Of a stretch of DNA of 64,000 bases, positions 1-11,384 are shown piece after piece. The DNA is from Erodium maritimum (taxonomy: Eukaryota; Streptophyta; Magnoliopsida; Geraniales; Geraniaceae). Each line of letters opens with the position of its first letter. Positions within the stretch are counted from its first letter, which is position 1. A program made the position numbers and the translations under genes. The notes under the pieces are model-generated. The model saw only the letters and a program-made list of their open reading frames with translations. It had not been told where the DNA came from and did no database searches. The stretch spans positions 84,490,523-84,554,522 of the forward strand of contig OY997589.1 in NCBI GenBank assembly GCA_963921825.1. Reading direction: 5' to 3'.

Positions 1-202
1 GAAAATCTCTTTTTATTCTGTTATTACTGTTCAACGATACATTTGTCAACGGATTTATAAAGGAAGTAGAACATCATATAAATACATGAAAATAATACCT
101 TGCATGAATTTTGGAATATGATTAATATCAAATATGTATGTCCTTTAGGTTCCTAAATGAACAAAAGTAGCACTCCTAGCTTTCTAGTTTTTGGGTTTCT
201 TA

Positions 203-448
203 GGGCATCCACAGTTTAATAGTTGGTTGCTGCCGGGAAGAATAAAAAAATATTTTTTGTTGGCTTATAGTCAGCTCTCCCAGTCAGTAGTCAGTTTATA
301 ACCGTTTTTATTCACATTTTTGTTTTTAACCGGCGGTGAGAAGAGGCGTGGAACTCCCAGTCAGCCCTCCCCGTCAACTCCTCACCGACGATTGCTTCCC
401 GCCAACGCCTCCCCGCCAACTCCCCGTCCATGACCGAGGATGATGCCC
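203..448. mobile_element. PIF/Harbinger-like MITE (246 bp)
   Basis: A non-coding 246-bp block begins GGGCATCCACAG and ends GAGGATGATGCCC, so the outer seven bases (GGGCATC) form an inverted repeat. It is flanked on both sides by TTA (200-202 and 449-451), the target-site duplication typical of PIF/Harbinger MITEs. The inside is GC-rich, with repeated CCGCCAAC/CCCAGTCAG-type words. There is no coding capacity, so it would need a transposase supplied elsewhere. The TIR is short, so the superfamily call is moderate. Confidence 0.6.
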
Positions 449-451
449 TTA

Positions 452-1380
452 CATAGTATTGAATTTTGTAAGGGTACAAAAGCTAGAGAAAGAGAAGTTA
501 TGGTGGCTGCTCAGTAAAATTGTATGGTGTGGTCCTAATATGTCAAAAAGATGACTTGTGAGAATTGGTGGGCCTCAAACCCAACAAAATATATTTAGTA
601 ATAAGATCTTCTCTCTCTTCATTATATTATGTTTAGACAAATTTGGAACATCTCTCCTTTAGTCATTTTCATTCAAGGAATAGCACCATGCTTCTCTCTC
701 ATTTTACTTCTACTAAAAGCATCTTCGAAAGGGTGAATGAAATGGAGGGGAATTCGACTTTTAGAACCATTTGTCTGGTTGATTTGATGGTACGTGGGTG
801 AATCGATGGACGAATCTCTCGAACACAATAATCTACGTGATTATTTTACTGTCTAACAAAAAAGATGTTGGAGAAAATATATATGATTTGATTAAAATAC
901 ATGTATTTAAATTTTTGTTTGCTAATTTCAGCATTGACTATGTGGATGAGGTTAAGGTCGTGACCAACATGAGAAAGATTTTGTGAGATTGACACCCATG
1001 AGATTACTTTGCTCTCTTTCATTTTACGTTTACGTTCTCTTCTTGTTTTTGGTGACTTTCTCTACATGATTAAAGTTCGACTTACGAAGTTGTTGTATCT
1101 TGAGAGACCGTTGTCATACGAGCACTAGAAGTCTTATGAAAACCGGTAATTGATGAACACGTTTTTTCGGTGTAAAATAATGCTTAAACTCGCTATTTAA
1201 GCCTATTTTAATCATAGGAAATCATATAAAGATGTATTATCTTCCTTTTTAGTTTTTATCTATTCGTTTTTTTCTTGTGTTTTTTGGTTAGGTATTAAAT
1301 CTAAGCATGGATTTGAAGCTTGAGCATAGAGAAAAATGAGCATGATCCTCAAGGGCGAGCTTCGGTGTAAAGAAGCAAAG
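452..1380. other. Intergenic sequence, no gene seen
   Basis: AT-rich sequence with no convincing gene. A 62-codon frame at 798-986 has no recognisable motif and is regarded as chance. Confidence 0.5.
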
Positions 1381-1384
1381 ATGG

Positions 1385-1660
1385 ACTCTAGGTTGTTAAT
1401 TGGCCTTATCTTCCCCACGGCGTGGAGGAGGAGCCCCGCGACGTGGAGGATTGAGCTACGTCGTTTTAGCTAGGTTTTGGGGAGCATGGGACAAGACGCC
1501 ACGACGTGGAGTAAACTTCCCACATTGTAGAAATCACATTTTCCACGGCGAGGGAACGCTATTTCCCATGGGTGGAAGGTACACGAAGATATTTTCTAAC
1601 ATTTAATTCAGGGTGTGGGAATCACTGAGACCACGCCGTGAGATGGTGTTGCAGAATTAC
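1385..1660 (+). repeat. LTR-like repeat block, copy 1 (CCACGACGTGGAG words)
   Basis: This block is rich in the near-palindromic word CCACGRCGTGGAG and contains a stretch (about 1558-1660: TTTCCCA, GGAAGGTACACGAAGATA, then GTGTGGGAATCAC) that recurs at about 5573-5680. Such words are common in the LTRs of large plant Ty3/gypsy elements, but no LTR ends could be fixed here. Treated as a degenerate retroelement fragment. Confidence 0.45.
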
Positions 1661-1679
1661 CTATTACGTTAACACGACG

Positions 1680-3288
1680 GAAAAAAAAAACACTCTTGTC
1701 TGTAATCATATGAAAGCCTATATCAACATGTATCAATTAATCTTAATTTATGCAATATGTAATAATGAATTACCTTGATATAGACTACTTTGGATCAACA
1801 GGTTCGAGACGGGGACCTTTGAAAGTATATCCTTAGGCGTCCAAGCGTTCGCCCTCTAACGGTATCCACACGAGAGAGATTTCTCCATAACTCGACTTGC
1901 TAGTATTCTTGAACGAAATCACTCATGCTTACTATAGGTAGGAACAAAATTTTCAGCTATAAACCTCATCAATTTCGTGCTCCCCATGTATTATATTTAT
2001 AGGGCTTGATTTACCTTAAACCAATTTAAGTAGAATTAGGACTCCAATCCAAAGAGATCTCGTATTTCTCTTTGACTTAGGACTTCTATAATCCTCCTTT
2101 TAGTCTAGACATTCTAGAATATTTAGGACTTCCTTAATTCTATTTTGATAAATAAAATATAATAAATATATATTTAATTGGTGTAGTTGAATACCCGTAT
2201 TGAAATATAAAGGTATTCGGTCAAGCCATATAATTTATATATATTTGGCCTTTTTGTTTGTTCTATTTAATCATTATACTATACAATAATTAAATACAAA
2301 TAAATGTCTTATTTTATGAGTATTAGATTAAATATAAAGGATGCATTATATTAAAATATACCTTCATTACCAATTTATTTAATCGACAATATATGTGTTC
2401 ACTTTATTACAGTCTCTATCTTTGTGTGTGACACTTTAGGATTCATATGACGTTGGCAGTGACACAGAAATAAACATTTCCTCCACAAGTTATGGGTAAC
2501 CCTAGCAAGACCCATAACTACCAAAGTCATAGAACAAATGACTATATCTTTTGTCAAATCCTTTTACCATAAGTAATTTTATCCTCTTGTCGTTTGACGA
2601 TTGTATGATTGAACAAAAGCGTATAATAGTCATCCTTTTCAATTCAGTCTACAATATCTCTTGATCGTGAGTTCGGATTGTAGGTGACAAATCACACGCA
2701 TGATCATGCTTCTTTTACAATCCTCCACTAATCAAGAGAGGCCCTTAATGAGATCTGACTTGTATGAATACAAGTGACAAGAATCTATGACCATCACTCA
2801 TATGTATCACATGTGTGTATCCATTTCCGAGCATAACCATTATTGCCATCTTTTCAAGACTAGTGTTGAATTATGTCAAGACATAAATCAACATCATGTA
2901 GATCATATGGTTATGTCATGGTCGTAGGACTAAGAACTACTTTGGTAGTTGAGAAATACTCATGTCTCTGTTCTATGGCGCATTCTCAAGCCAGGTCGTC
3001 CAATGTCAAACTCGTTGACATCTGTGATTTTGACTCAAATCTCTATATGCATGATCAGTAAAACATGATCCTCAAGTCAACAGTCACACTAGCTCTAACT
3101 ATCGGTTTAGGATAAGGACGAGTGAATTGAGTCACTCCTATATCTATAAGCGTTCTACTATTAGGAAAATGTTACCCAATACCTCATAGGAATTAGTATA
3201 TTCACGGTTTTACTAACATTACAACTTAATGATAACAAAACGTTTACCAACTTATTATTAACTCACAAAGACGTTGTAATATGTCAAT
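1680..3288. other. AT-rich non-coding, probable decayed LTR/leader sequence
   Basis: No supportable reading frame. The stretch looks like untranslated LTR or leader sequence of an old element. It supplies the left flank of the Copia insertion that follows. Confidence 0.4.
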
Positions 3289-3484
3289 TTTTTGTGTAAA
3301 TGTATTTCAATATATTAAACACATGAGTAGTGTGCGTTTATATACACAAGAGAAGATAGAGATAGAAGTGAAGAGTTCTATCTCTACTATACTAAGCTCT
3401 ATCTATAGTATACTCATCTCTATCTATAATATGTAGATATCTAATACAGACTCCTATTACAACTAAACAAGTAGTGTATTAACA
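3289..3484 (-). repeat. Copia 3' LTR
   Basis: 196-bp terminal repeat, near-identical to 5044-5239. On the forward strand it ends GTATTAACA, so on the element's own strand it starts TGTTAATAC. Its inner end in forward coordinates has TT where the partner has TG, a small decay of the canonical terminus. Confidence 0.9.
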
Positions 3485-3490
3485 TCCCCC

Positions 3491-4933
3491 TCAAACCGAT
3501 GCTACGAGGTGAGAGCAAGCCGATCTCGAAGGATAGTGAAGCGACCAATGTGCAGAGGGGTGCCCCAAACGAACATGCCAATCCATAGGTGTGGAAGATT
3601 CAGCAAGACAAGCGATTGATGTAGAAGGGTGGGGAAATTCATACAGGTCGCCATTACTCCGTCCTTGCAATAGGGTCGCCTTGGTGACCTGATCTTTGAC
3701 AGAAAAATGATTAGGCCAAAACTCAAAGAAACAGTTGTTATCATGGGTAAATCGTTTAACTGAAAGTAAGGATTTATGCAAAGATGGGGCATGTAGGACA
3801 TTCCGTAACCGAAACCTAGAGCCAGTAAGTTTGGAGAAACAGGAACCATTACCAGAGTGAAGAATTGAGGCTCTCTGTCCATTACCCATCGTCACTTGAT
3901 CCGGACCATGATAAGCCGAGGAGTTGTGAAGTTGGGAAGCATTAGCCGTCATGTGATGTGTAGCAGCAGTGTCAGGGTACCAAGTGTGATATTGTGGCAT
4001 CATTGGAGCACCGAGCTGATCAGGGTAGGTTGACAGATGTGCTTGAGGATATCCAACTTGTTGGTGCATAGGAGTGGGATGATGAACCATGGTCATGTGC
4101 GCCTGAGGAGCCTGCTGAAAACTCGGCTGCTGGTGGTAGCGCCTGCGACATCTGTCTGTTGTATGATTCCGATAACCACAAATTTGGCATGGGCCAGAGT
4201 TCCGGCGGCGGCCCTGAGGGACACGAGAAGGCCCATGAGATGGGGACGCCCTGTGATAGGAAGGCGGAGATGAAGCAGAGCTGCCACGACCCTTTTCAAC
4301 CATGTTCGCCAGAGGCGGTTCGGCCGAGTGGCGAAGGAGTATTTCATGAGCCAAAAGTTGTCCATGGAGCTCATGAAACGTGATCGGCGTGGCACGTTGG
4401 ACAATGGCTGAGATGATGCCATGATAATCAGTCCCAATATTGCGATTGATAATCACATTAAATTCTGCATCAGTGATGACCCGGCCTGCAGCACCTAGTT
4501 CATCAGCCAAGCCTTTGGCTTGTTGGAGATAATCAGATACAGATTGGTCATTACGACGAAGGGATTGAAGCTCAATATGCAATTGGAGCTACCGGTTGGG
4601 AGATACTGACCCGAAAGCACTAGCTAGTGCTGTCCATGCCTCATACGAAGTAGACAACAGGAGTTGATCCCGTTGTTGCCACTGATCGTGAGCCGGATTC
4701 GGAACTTGTGCAGGGGTTTCCCCTGTGGTGAGAATGGTGGACGATGGGCAGCGATCAGTACCTAACACCAGTCCATGAAGCTTGTGATAGTTGAGAAGCG
4801 GAAGGAATTGGTCTTCCACATGACATAATTCCGAGAGGACGTCAGCTTGATAGGCAAGGAATGAGAGATCGTCGGTGCTGTGGACATCGCAGGCGTGCTT
4901 TGGGAGGTAACTATCGCCATGAGAGATCCGCAA
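3491..4933 (-). pseudogene. Copia gag to GAG-pre-integrase, one in-frame stop
   Basis: A continuous reading frame on the reverse strand is broken once by a TAG (about 4586-4588), splitting it into a 114-codon and a 363-codon part in the same frame. The first part and the start of the second are gag-like. Next comes a CCHC zinc knuckle of form C-x2-C-x4-H-x4-C (CQICGYRNHTTDRC) in the middle of the second part. Then comes a protease-like stretch where WYPDTAATHHMT takes the place of the usual D-S/T-G-A active-site region. Last is a GAG-pre-integrase signature (WHVRLGHPS) near the end. The frame stops before integrase. Product class is clear; function is presumably lost or supplied in trans. Confidence 0.88.
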
Positions 4934-5031
4934 AAATCAGACCATGTGGCAGCGTGGAGAAGTGCTGCAAAATCAAAAGCAAAAACAAAAAAAAGGAAAG
5001 AAGCGGAAGCAATATAGGTTTCAGAGGAGAG

Positions 5032-5043
5032 GCTCTGATATCA
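5032..5043 (-). other. Copia primer-binding site (initiator Met tRNA type)
   Basis: On the reverse strand the sequence right after the 5' LTR is TGATATCAGAGC, one base different from the usual TGGTATCAGAGC that pairs with the 3' end of plant initiator tRNA-Met. Confidence 0.8.
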
Positions 5044-5239
5044 TGTTTGTGTAAATGTATTTCAATATATTAAACACATGAGTAGTGTGTGTATATATAC
5101 ACAAGAGAAGATAGAGATAGAAGTGAAGAGTTCTATCTCTACTATACTAAGCTCTATCTATAGTATACTCATCTCTATCTATAGTATGTAGATATCTAAT
5201 ACAGACTCCTATTACAGCTAAAAAAGTAGTGTATTAACA
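5044..5239 (-). repeat. Copia 5' LTR
   Basis: 196-bp terminal repeat with canonical TG...CA ends, partner of 3289-3484. Repeated TCTATCTCTA/CTATCTATAG words fill the middle. It lies next to the primer-binding site, which marks it as the 5' LTR. Confidence 0.9.
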
Positions 5240-5935
5240 TCAATGTGGATTGTCCTTGGGCACAGAAACCCAACAGGTGCTCCACAGCATGGATATTAGG
5301 CTCCACTGCGTGGAGCACTGTAGATCTGGAAAACTATAAATAGTCCTGGCGTAATCCGAATTGAGAGAGTTCCGTACACCAAGTCTTTAGAGAGAGATCC
5401 TAGAGGGTCTTGCCAAATAGAGATGATAAGGAGCTTCACCTAGCCTTCAAGGGCAATGAGAGAAAGAGGGGCTCAAAATTGTGTGCAAAAAATCGAAGGA
5501 AGAAGAAGAAGAAGAATATGGTCTTTGTATTTTGCCAGGGACTTCTCTGTTGGGTTTTGTGCCATAGGAAGCTATTTCCCACGGGCTGGAAGGTACACGA
5601 AGATATTTTCTAACAACTATCGCTCGGTGTGGGAATCACATAGACCATGTCGTGAGACAGTGCTCCACGACGTGGAGATTTAGCCCCACTACATGTAGCA
5701 CTATAGATTCAAAAAACTATAAACAGTTCCACATAAGCCGAATTTGGTGAGTGCCAAACACCAAGTCTTGAGAGAGTGAGCCTTAAGGGTCTTTCCAAGG
5801 AGAGAGGATAAGCTTCACTTCCCTGGGTAGCTTCATCTACTCTTCAAGGGAAAAGAGAGAGAAATAGAGCTCAACATTGTGTGTAAGAAAATCGAAGGAA
5901 GAAGAAGAAGAATGTGGTGGTCTTTGTGTTCTAGG
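5240..5935 (+). repeat. Tandemly duplicated LTR-like block, copies 2 and 3
   Basis: Two diverged copies of about 380 bp lie head to tail. Each carries a CTATAAA(C/T)AGT box, a CACCAAGTCTT(T/G)AGAGAGA stretch, TTCAAGGG and an AAAATCGAAGGAAGAAGAAG stretch (around 5330-5515 and 5700-5913). They share the CGTGGAG words and the GGAAGGTACACGAAGATA segment with 1385-1660. The likely source is the LTR or downstream repeat region of a decayed Ty3/gypsy element. The Copia element at 3289-5239 was inserted next to them. Confidence 0.5.
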
Positions 5936-7860
5936 AAGAACCCATCACCCTCCAATAGATTGTCATTTCTTATCTTTTCTTGTTCATCTTATTTTTTGTA
6001 TCTCGTGTTGATGACTCCATAGATGTATGAATATATTATGTTAATATTGAATTTGGTTATGTTCATCTGCGATGATGAATGGTTGTTGGTGATTTTGTAA
6101 AGTCTTATAGCCTAGATTTTCATTTTATGAGCTAAAAGTTTCACCTTTGTGTTTTAGGGTCATAGAGCTCATGGATGGAACCAAAGAAAAATTAGGATGT
6201 TGTTCATGTGGTTTGGTCATTAACAACTCTATTACATGGTTTGGACTTTAAAAATAAATTTATTGTAGAAGCCAATTTCAAGAGACTGGTTTTTTTGTGA
6301 GAGAAGGACCTACCTAGATGATTCGGTCGGCCAACACTCTAGGTGGACGGTTGGGTCATTTCGAAGGGAAATGCTAGTGGGTGAAAAATGCGACTCTTGG
6401 AACAAAAAGTGGTTAACCCTATTGTTAACGACTAATCAATCCAAAATATAGTTCGGCTCCGTCCATGGAAGAAATCGACACACCGTAAAGAAATTGTGAA
6501 TGGCGTGCTAACTCCTTAAAGTAATCAATGTGGGATTGTGAGTTAACAGAAGGGACTAAAAATTCCGACCACCAATGCATTGCCTGAAAGCCTCCTAGTT
6601 CGTTATCCGGGGACTATATCGTGGTTCATTCAAACTGAGGTTGGAACTCTTTTCCTTATCACCGGATGAGAACTATTGGAATTTAGCCTTTCAGAACTTT
6701 TTAGGAAGAATTTTTTTTTTTTATTCGGTTAGTGATCCTAAACCCTATTTAGGGAAGACATACTTCGCACTTAGCATGACCAACTCTAAAGCTTTAAAAA
6801 AATCTTTTACTTCCGCTTGATTGTGATAATATTATATTTTTGACGCTTCATAAACTTCGGTAGCTGAGTTCTCATGAAAGGTTCAAATAGTAGGGTATGT
6901 CAGAACTGAATTTGTGGATTTGTAACTCCGCATTTTACCGGGGTTTACCAGGAGAATATCATCAATATTGATAGAGATCCTTATAATATCATCTAAGATG
7001 GTTCATGTGACTTGTCACGTGAACTTGATAGTGAGGATTGATGATCTTAGAGGGTTAATTTTTTTTTCAAGAACTAACTGTCATATGACTATTTTAACAC
7101 AAAAACTAATTGTAGACTTGTTAGTTTTTTTGTTTTTTTTAACGTTTTCCATCATTTATCTGTTTGCGTAATTACCTTAAGTATACCGTATGAATTTGTT
7201 AATTAAATTTGTCTATAGATAGTTTTTGACTTTAATAGTCAAATAATAGTCTATTCTTGTAGTTTTTCTTTCAATATATTTCTATAAAAAATGTTTGAAT
7301 GAGTTTTTTCAATTTTGAGTTAGCCTTTTATTATTTTTGTTGATTGTCTCTTTATTGTTAATTTACAAATTTATAAAATGGAAATAAACTAAAAAAATAC
7401 ATTTTGAATAATATAATAACAATATCAGTATCAGACTACTCAAAAAAAAATATCAGTATCAGAAACTGATGAATCCGTATGACTTCACCGATCAGAAAAA
7501 AGTTACAATATCAATGTGGAAATGCATGTGGGGAAGACACGAGTGGTGAGGATAAAGCCACCACTTGATCTTCAACTAGGTCAAGTTGGTTAATTAATTG
7601 GTTGGTTGGGTGGGCTTTGGTTATGATCCCATATTTGAGACTTTATGGCCAAGTGGCTCTATTGGCCACCTACTGTCAATTCAACTAATTAACAATATAA
7701 ATTATATAAGGACTTGAAAAGCATATCGTGCTCTCTTATATGATCTCACAAAGAGCATGTCAATCCTTACATAGTTCTCCTAATAGTAGGGTCAAAGAAG
7801 GTATATTTAGGCTATCTCCCCTGTCGTAGAAATGGCGCGTATTAATTTGGGTCATCGAAT
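5936..7860. other. Non-coding, probable retroelement leader remains
   Basis: No gene recognised. 5960-6960 resembles untranslated LTR or leader sequence in composition and follows directly from the repeat block. 7100-7800 is plain AT-rich intergenic sequence with a small duplication of ATATCAGTATCAGA at about 7430-7470. Confidence 0.35.
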
Positions 7861-8521
7861 TCGACGTGACAGTGGAAAAACACATCGAATCTTGGCGTAG
7901 AGTCGGGTCTACGTCGAATCAACCAAAGCGCGGATTCGATGTCGAAGGTTCTGTAGACTCAGCGAGTCGTCGAATCGACGGATTCGGGGCCAGTCGAATC
8001 TTGGACCGACGATTCGTGCTTAAACGGCCTCAACGGTTCATCTTCCTCACGATTCTTCTTCGCCGCTTCTTCTTCCTCAGTTTCTTTGACTTCCTCCACC
8101 ACCGTCATTTCTGCCATCATCGTTTCCACCGACGGCGTATCTCCACCATCGTTTCTATCACTGGCGATTCTCCCTCACCGTTTCTCCCTCACATTCCCAG
8201 ACATCCGGCTTTGTGCCACCATCGTTTCTATCGAAGTATTTTCTCGACCAGACGACAACACCGTTTCTCCACCGTCGGAACGTCAACACCGTTTCTCCAG
8301 TGTCGTATCTCCACCATAGAAACGGCACTACCAGTTCTCCATCAGCATTACGTCGACACTGCCACTTATCCACCTCCTATGTCTCTGACGTCGGGTTCTC
8401 CTTCAATGGCCGACAACACCCCTGTCGAAGGGTCTTCCACGGTGTTGGGCTCGAGCTCAGCCACCCCCCCCCCCCCCCGCCCGTATCACGGCCAGCCTGA
8501 ACCGGGAACACAATTCCGTCG

Positions 8522-8806
8522 ATGGTCTTGTACCCACGGTTTGGCATACGAGGGGAGCTCGCCCACGTGACCCGCCAAACCCCGACGACTGAGCGGTCCA
8601 CCGAGAACTGCAACTATCATTGGATTGTCGTCAACCGGAAGGTCAAGTGTTTCAATGAGTGCTGGTTAGAGATGAAGCGCATTTACCATCCCAGTTGGTC
8701 CGACGCTCAGATCATGAACATTGTAGAGGAGGTGTACGCCGAGAGATACGAACACGAGTTCGTCTGGCACCATTGGTGGATTCTCGTGCGGGACCATCCA
8801 TGTTAG
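8522..8806 (+). pseudogene. Possible SANT/Myb-like transposon protein remnant
   Basis: The frame contains a run of the kind seen in the second (SANT/Myb-like) protein of plant PIF/Harbinger-type transposons. It has a central patch with NYHW, KCFNECWLEMKR and PSWSDAQIM, then an end with FVWHHWWILVRDHP, which recalls the conserved W-x-[IL]-[VL]-[RK]-D-x-P ending of that family. The upstream frame at 7866-8570 is proline- and serine-rich and may belong to the same protein through a frameshift near the C15 run at 8464-8478. No transposase was found. The family call is by resemblance only. Confidence 0.4.
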
Positions 8807-8809
8807 AGG

Positions 8810-9840
8810 GGGTCGTAGACACAACCGTAATCAAAGATAGCAAGTGAGCCAAAAATGGTTTGGAAAAAATAGCCATATTTGGCAAAATAGGAAGATCCAC
8901 ATCCGATGCCGAAGAACCTGTAATTGTTATTGGAGGTGTAATGTGGGTTCATAACAAAAGTAGGACGAGTGACGTGGGTTCCCTAATGTCATTGTTCCTG
9001 AAACATATCAAGTACTGTCTGGTGACGTATCTTCTACACGGCCACGTGACATTATTTGCCATGTTACTGGAGCAATAACATTAGCGAATCCATGTCACTT
9101 GACATTTTTTATTATGAGATACCGAGAAAACAATTTGAAGTCACCCGTCATATTACACCCCCAGACCGAATACCCAAGTCCGGGAAGCTAGTTTTTGATA
9201 GCCAAGAACTAGTAATTTGTTTGTAGGTGTAATGTGATGACATGAGTAGTAAATTCGACCTTATTTTCCCATAGTCGAAGAATTAAAGTGACGTGAAAGT
9301 TGTAGTGACAGTGAAAGTTGGAATATAGAAAAAAAATTCACGGTACCATAGATTTGACACGGTCACGTGACACTATTTGGTATATTCCCAACAACATTGT
9401 CAATATAGCTTCCATGTTATTTGCCATCTTCGAGTACGGATTATCGGGAATAAAATTTAGCATCGTGTCGCCATATTGGACCCATTACTCAACGTCCAAG
9501 ATGAAGGCATGTAGATCGTATTGCGTTGTACTTCTATTCAAACGTTTCAAAAAATATTAATACATTTATTTTGATCGCGTTGGGTCGTCTTGCGTTTTTT
9601 TAAACACATCGATTTGAAAAACTTTTCGATTTTTTACCTACACAATAGACTCGGAATAGACCAAATCGTTCTATTGCTACTGCAACAACAAAATCACTAG
9701 ACCTACGAATCGGGTCTAATCCCGATTTGTTTCCTGTTAAATTTACCTAATTAGACTGAAATTAGACCCTTTCGGGTCTAATCCCACTATGGCAGGTCTT
9801 ATAGCATGTTTCTTAAGAATCATCATAACTTTGTAATTAA
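8810..9840. other. Non-coding, repeat-like
   Basis: No gene seen. CACGTGACATTATTTGCCAT-type words occur twice (about 9042-9061 and 9363-9380, the second diverged), suggesting decayed repeat sequence. Confidence 0.3.
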
Positions 9841-9919
9841 AGGGGTAGTTTTTGCAAAATTGTTAGGAGTATTTTAGACCATTCGCGTTCAGATTTTGAT
9901 TCATTTATAATAGTACAAA

Positions 9920-11257
9920 GAGGAGAAATCAAATATAAACCATGTCTTAACCTAAAAACTAGAGAACCAATCTAAGCCATATATTTTAAGAATGGAGGGA
10001 TGAGATATAATTGAGTTGTTGACTGCAAAAAAAAACACTTTTTAGTAAGTGGGAAGGGCTTTTTAGTAAAACTATCATATTTCTTTTTACCAATTCACTA
10101 ATTTAATTTTTCCCACTTCGTTTGAACTTCGATTGACTTCAAACTTGCGATATTAGTTTTGTTTTTTCAAGGGCTTTCTATCAAGATCGCTCATGAATAT
10201 ATTTTGAAGCACGAAAAAAAAATTGAGGCTGATTTAAAAAAAAATTATACATGGGTAATTTTTATCAACACTTTGCTCTGGTTTTATCAACACTGTTACA
10301 CTGGTTTTATCAACACTTTGCACTGAGTTTATCACCTCATTTCCAAAACTGATCATGATTTTATCACATCATCACATGTTTTTTTATGAATGCTACTTTT
10401 ATCAACACCAAACAATATGTTTATCATTAAATTACGTGTGTTTTATCACCCCCATCACATGTTTTTTTGAAGCACAAAAAAAAGAAACATTTCGGGGCTG
10501 ATTTAAATTTTTTTATATATGGGTAATTTTTATCAACACTTTACATTGGTTTTATCAACACTTTACACTGGTTTTATGATTTTATCAACACTGGACACTA
10601 GTTTTATCACCTCATTTTCCAAAACCGAACATGATTTTTATCACCTCATCACGTGTTTTTATGAACACTAGTTTTATCAACACTAAACACTATGTTTACC
10701 ATTAAATTACATATGTTTTTATCACCCCATCACATGTTTTTTTATCAACGCTAAACTCTAGTTTATCACACTTATTATCAAGATTGAACATGGTTTTTAT
10801 CACCTCAGTACATGTTTTTATCAACATTTAGCACTAGTTTGATACCTCCGATATAAAACATTTATTAGTGAAGATTTATCAACACTCAACATTATTTTTA
10901 TCACCCCGTAATACCTTTTTATTTCCGTGCTTCAAAATATATTCATGATTGATCTTGATTTAAATCCCTTGAAAAAATAAAAATATCGGCGCAAGTTTAA
11001 AGCTAATCGGAGTTCAAACGAATCGGGAAATATTAAATTAGTGAATTGGTGAAGAAAAAAATGGACACCTGTCCACATGGCACCATGCTTTTACAATTAT
11101 GCCCTTGCTTGTGTGAGAAAGGATGAAAGTGGCGTCAATTTGTGTGAAATTGGGGTGATGATGTGGCATCATGGTGAATGTTGGATCTTAGGTGTGTGTG
11201 GCTATCATTGGTTCTCTAGTTTTTAGGTTAAGAGTGGTTTGTAGCCGATTTCACCTC
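9920..11257. mobile_element. Mutator-like / foldback TIR element (1,338 bp)
   Basis: Terminal inverted repeats of about 50 bp (9920-9971 against 11206-11257) share the long match TTAACCTAAAAACTAGAGA and the ends GAGG(A/T)GAAATC. The element is flanked by a perfect 10-bp duplication ATAGTACAAA (9910-9919 and 11258-11267), a length typical of Mutator-type insertions. A second, inner inverted repeat (about 10080-10215 against 10910-11060) gives it a foldback structure around a central tandem array. No transposase frame is present. A paralogous empty site occurs at 13353-13430, which independently supports the insertion boundaries. Confidence 0.88.
10257..10900. repeat. Tandem array of TTTATCAACACT-type units
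   Basis: The core of the foldback element holds roughly twenty diverged copies of units such as TTTATCAACACTTTACACTGG and TTTATCACCTCATCACATG. Larger blocks are duplicated too (for example TATGGGTAATTTTTATCAAC at about 10251 and 10518). Confidence 0.8.
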
Positions 11258-11384
11258 ATAGTACAAATAACAAAATATTTTATCATTAATTCGTATAAAA
11301 AGTATCCTCTACGATATCCTCTAAGAATGTTTAATATCAAAATTGTGTAATAAAAGATATCCTCTAAACATTTCTCTATCTCTC

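Larger units (their letters stand above)
3289..5239 (-). mobile_element. Non-autonomous Copia element with 196-bp LTRs
   Basis: Two 196-bp direct repeats (3289-3484 and 5044-5239) differ at only a handful of positions by eye. They are flanked by a perfect 5-bp duplication TCAAT (3284-3288 and 5240-5244). Read on the reverse strand, the 5' LTR is followed immediately by a primer-binding site (5032-5043) and the 3' LTR is preceded by a purine tract (complement of 3485-3494). The 1.56-kb interior encodes only gag to the pre-integrase segment. Integrase, reverse transcriptase and RNase H are absent, so it must be mobilised in trans. The 196-bp LTRs, intact boundaries and TSD point to a recent insertion. 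Confidence 0.93.

Noticed and set aside
4037..4383. Forward-strand frames inside the Copia element
   Set aside because: They are antisense shadows of the gag frame.
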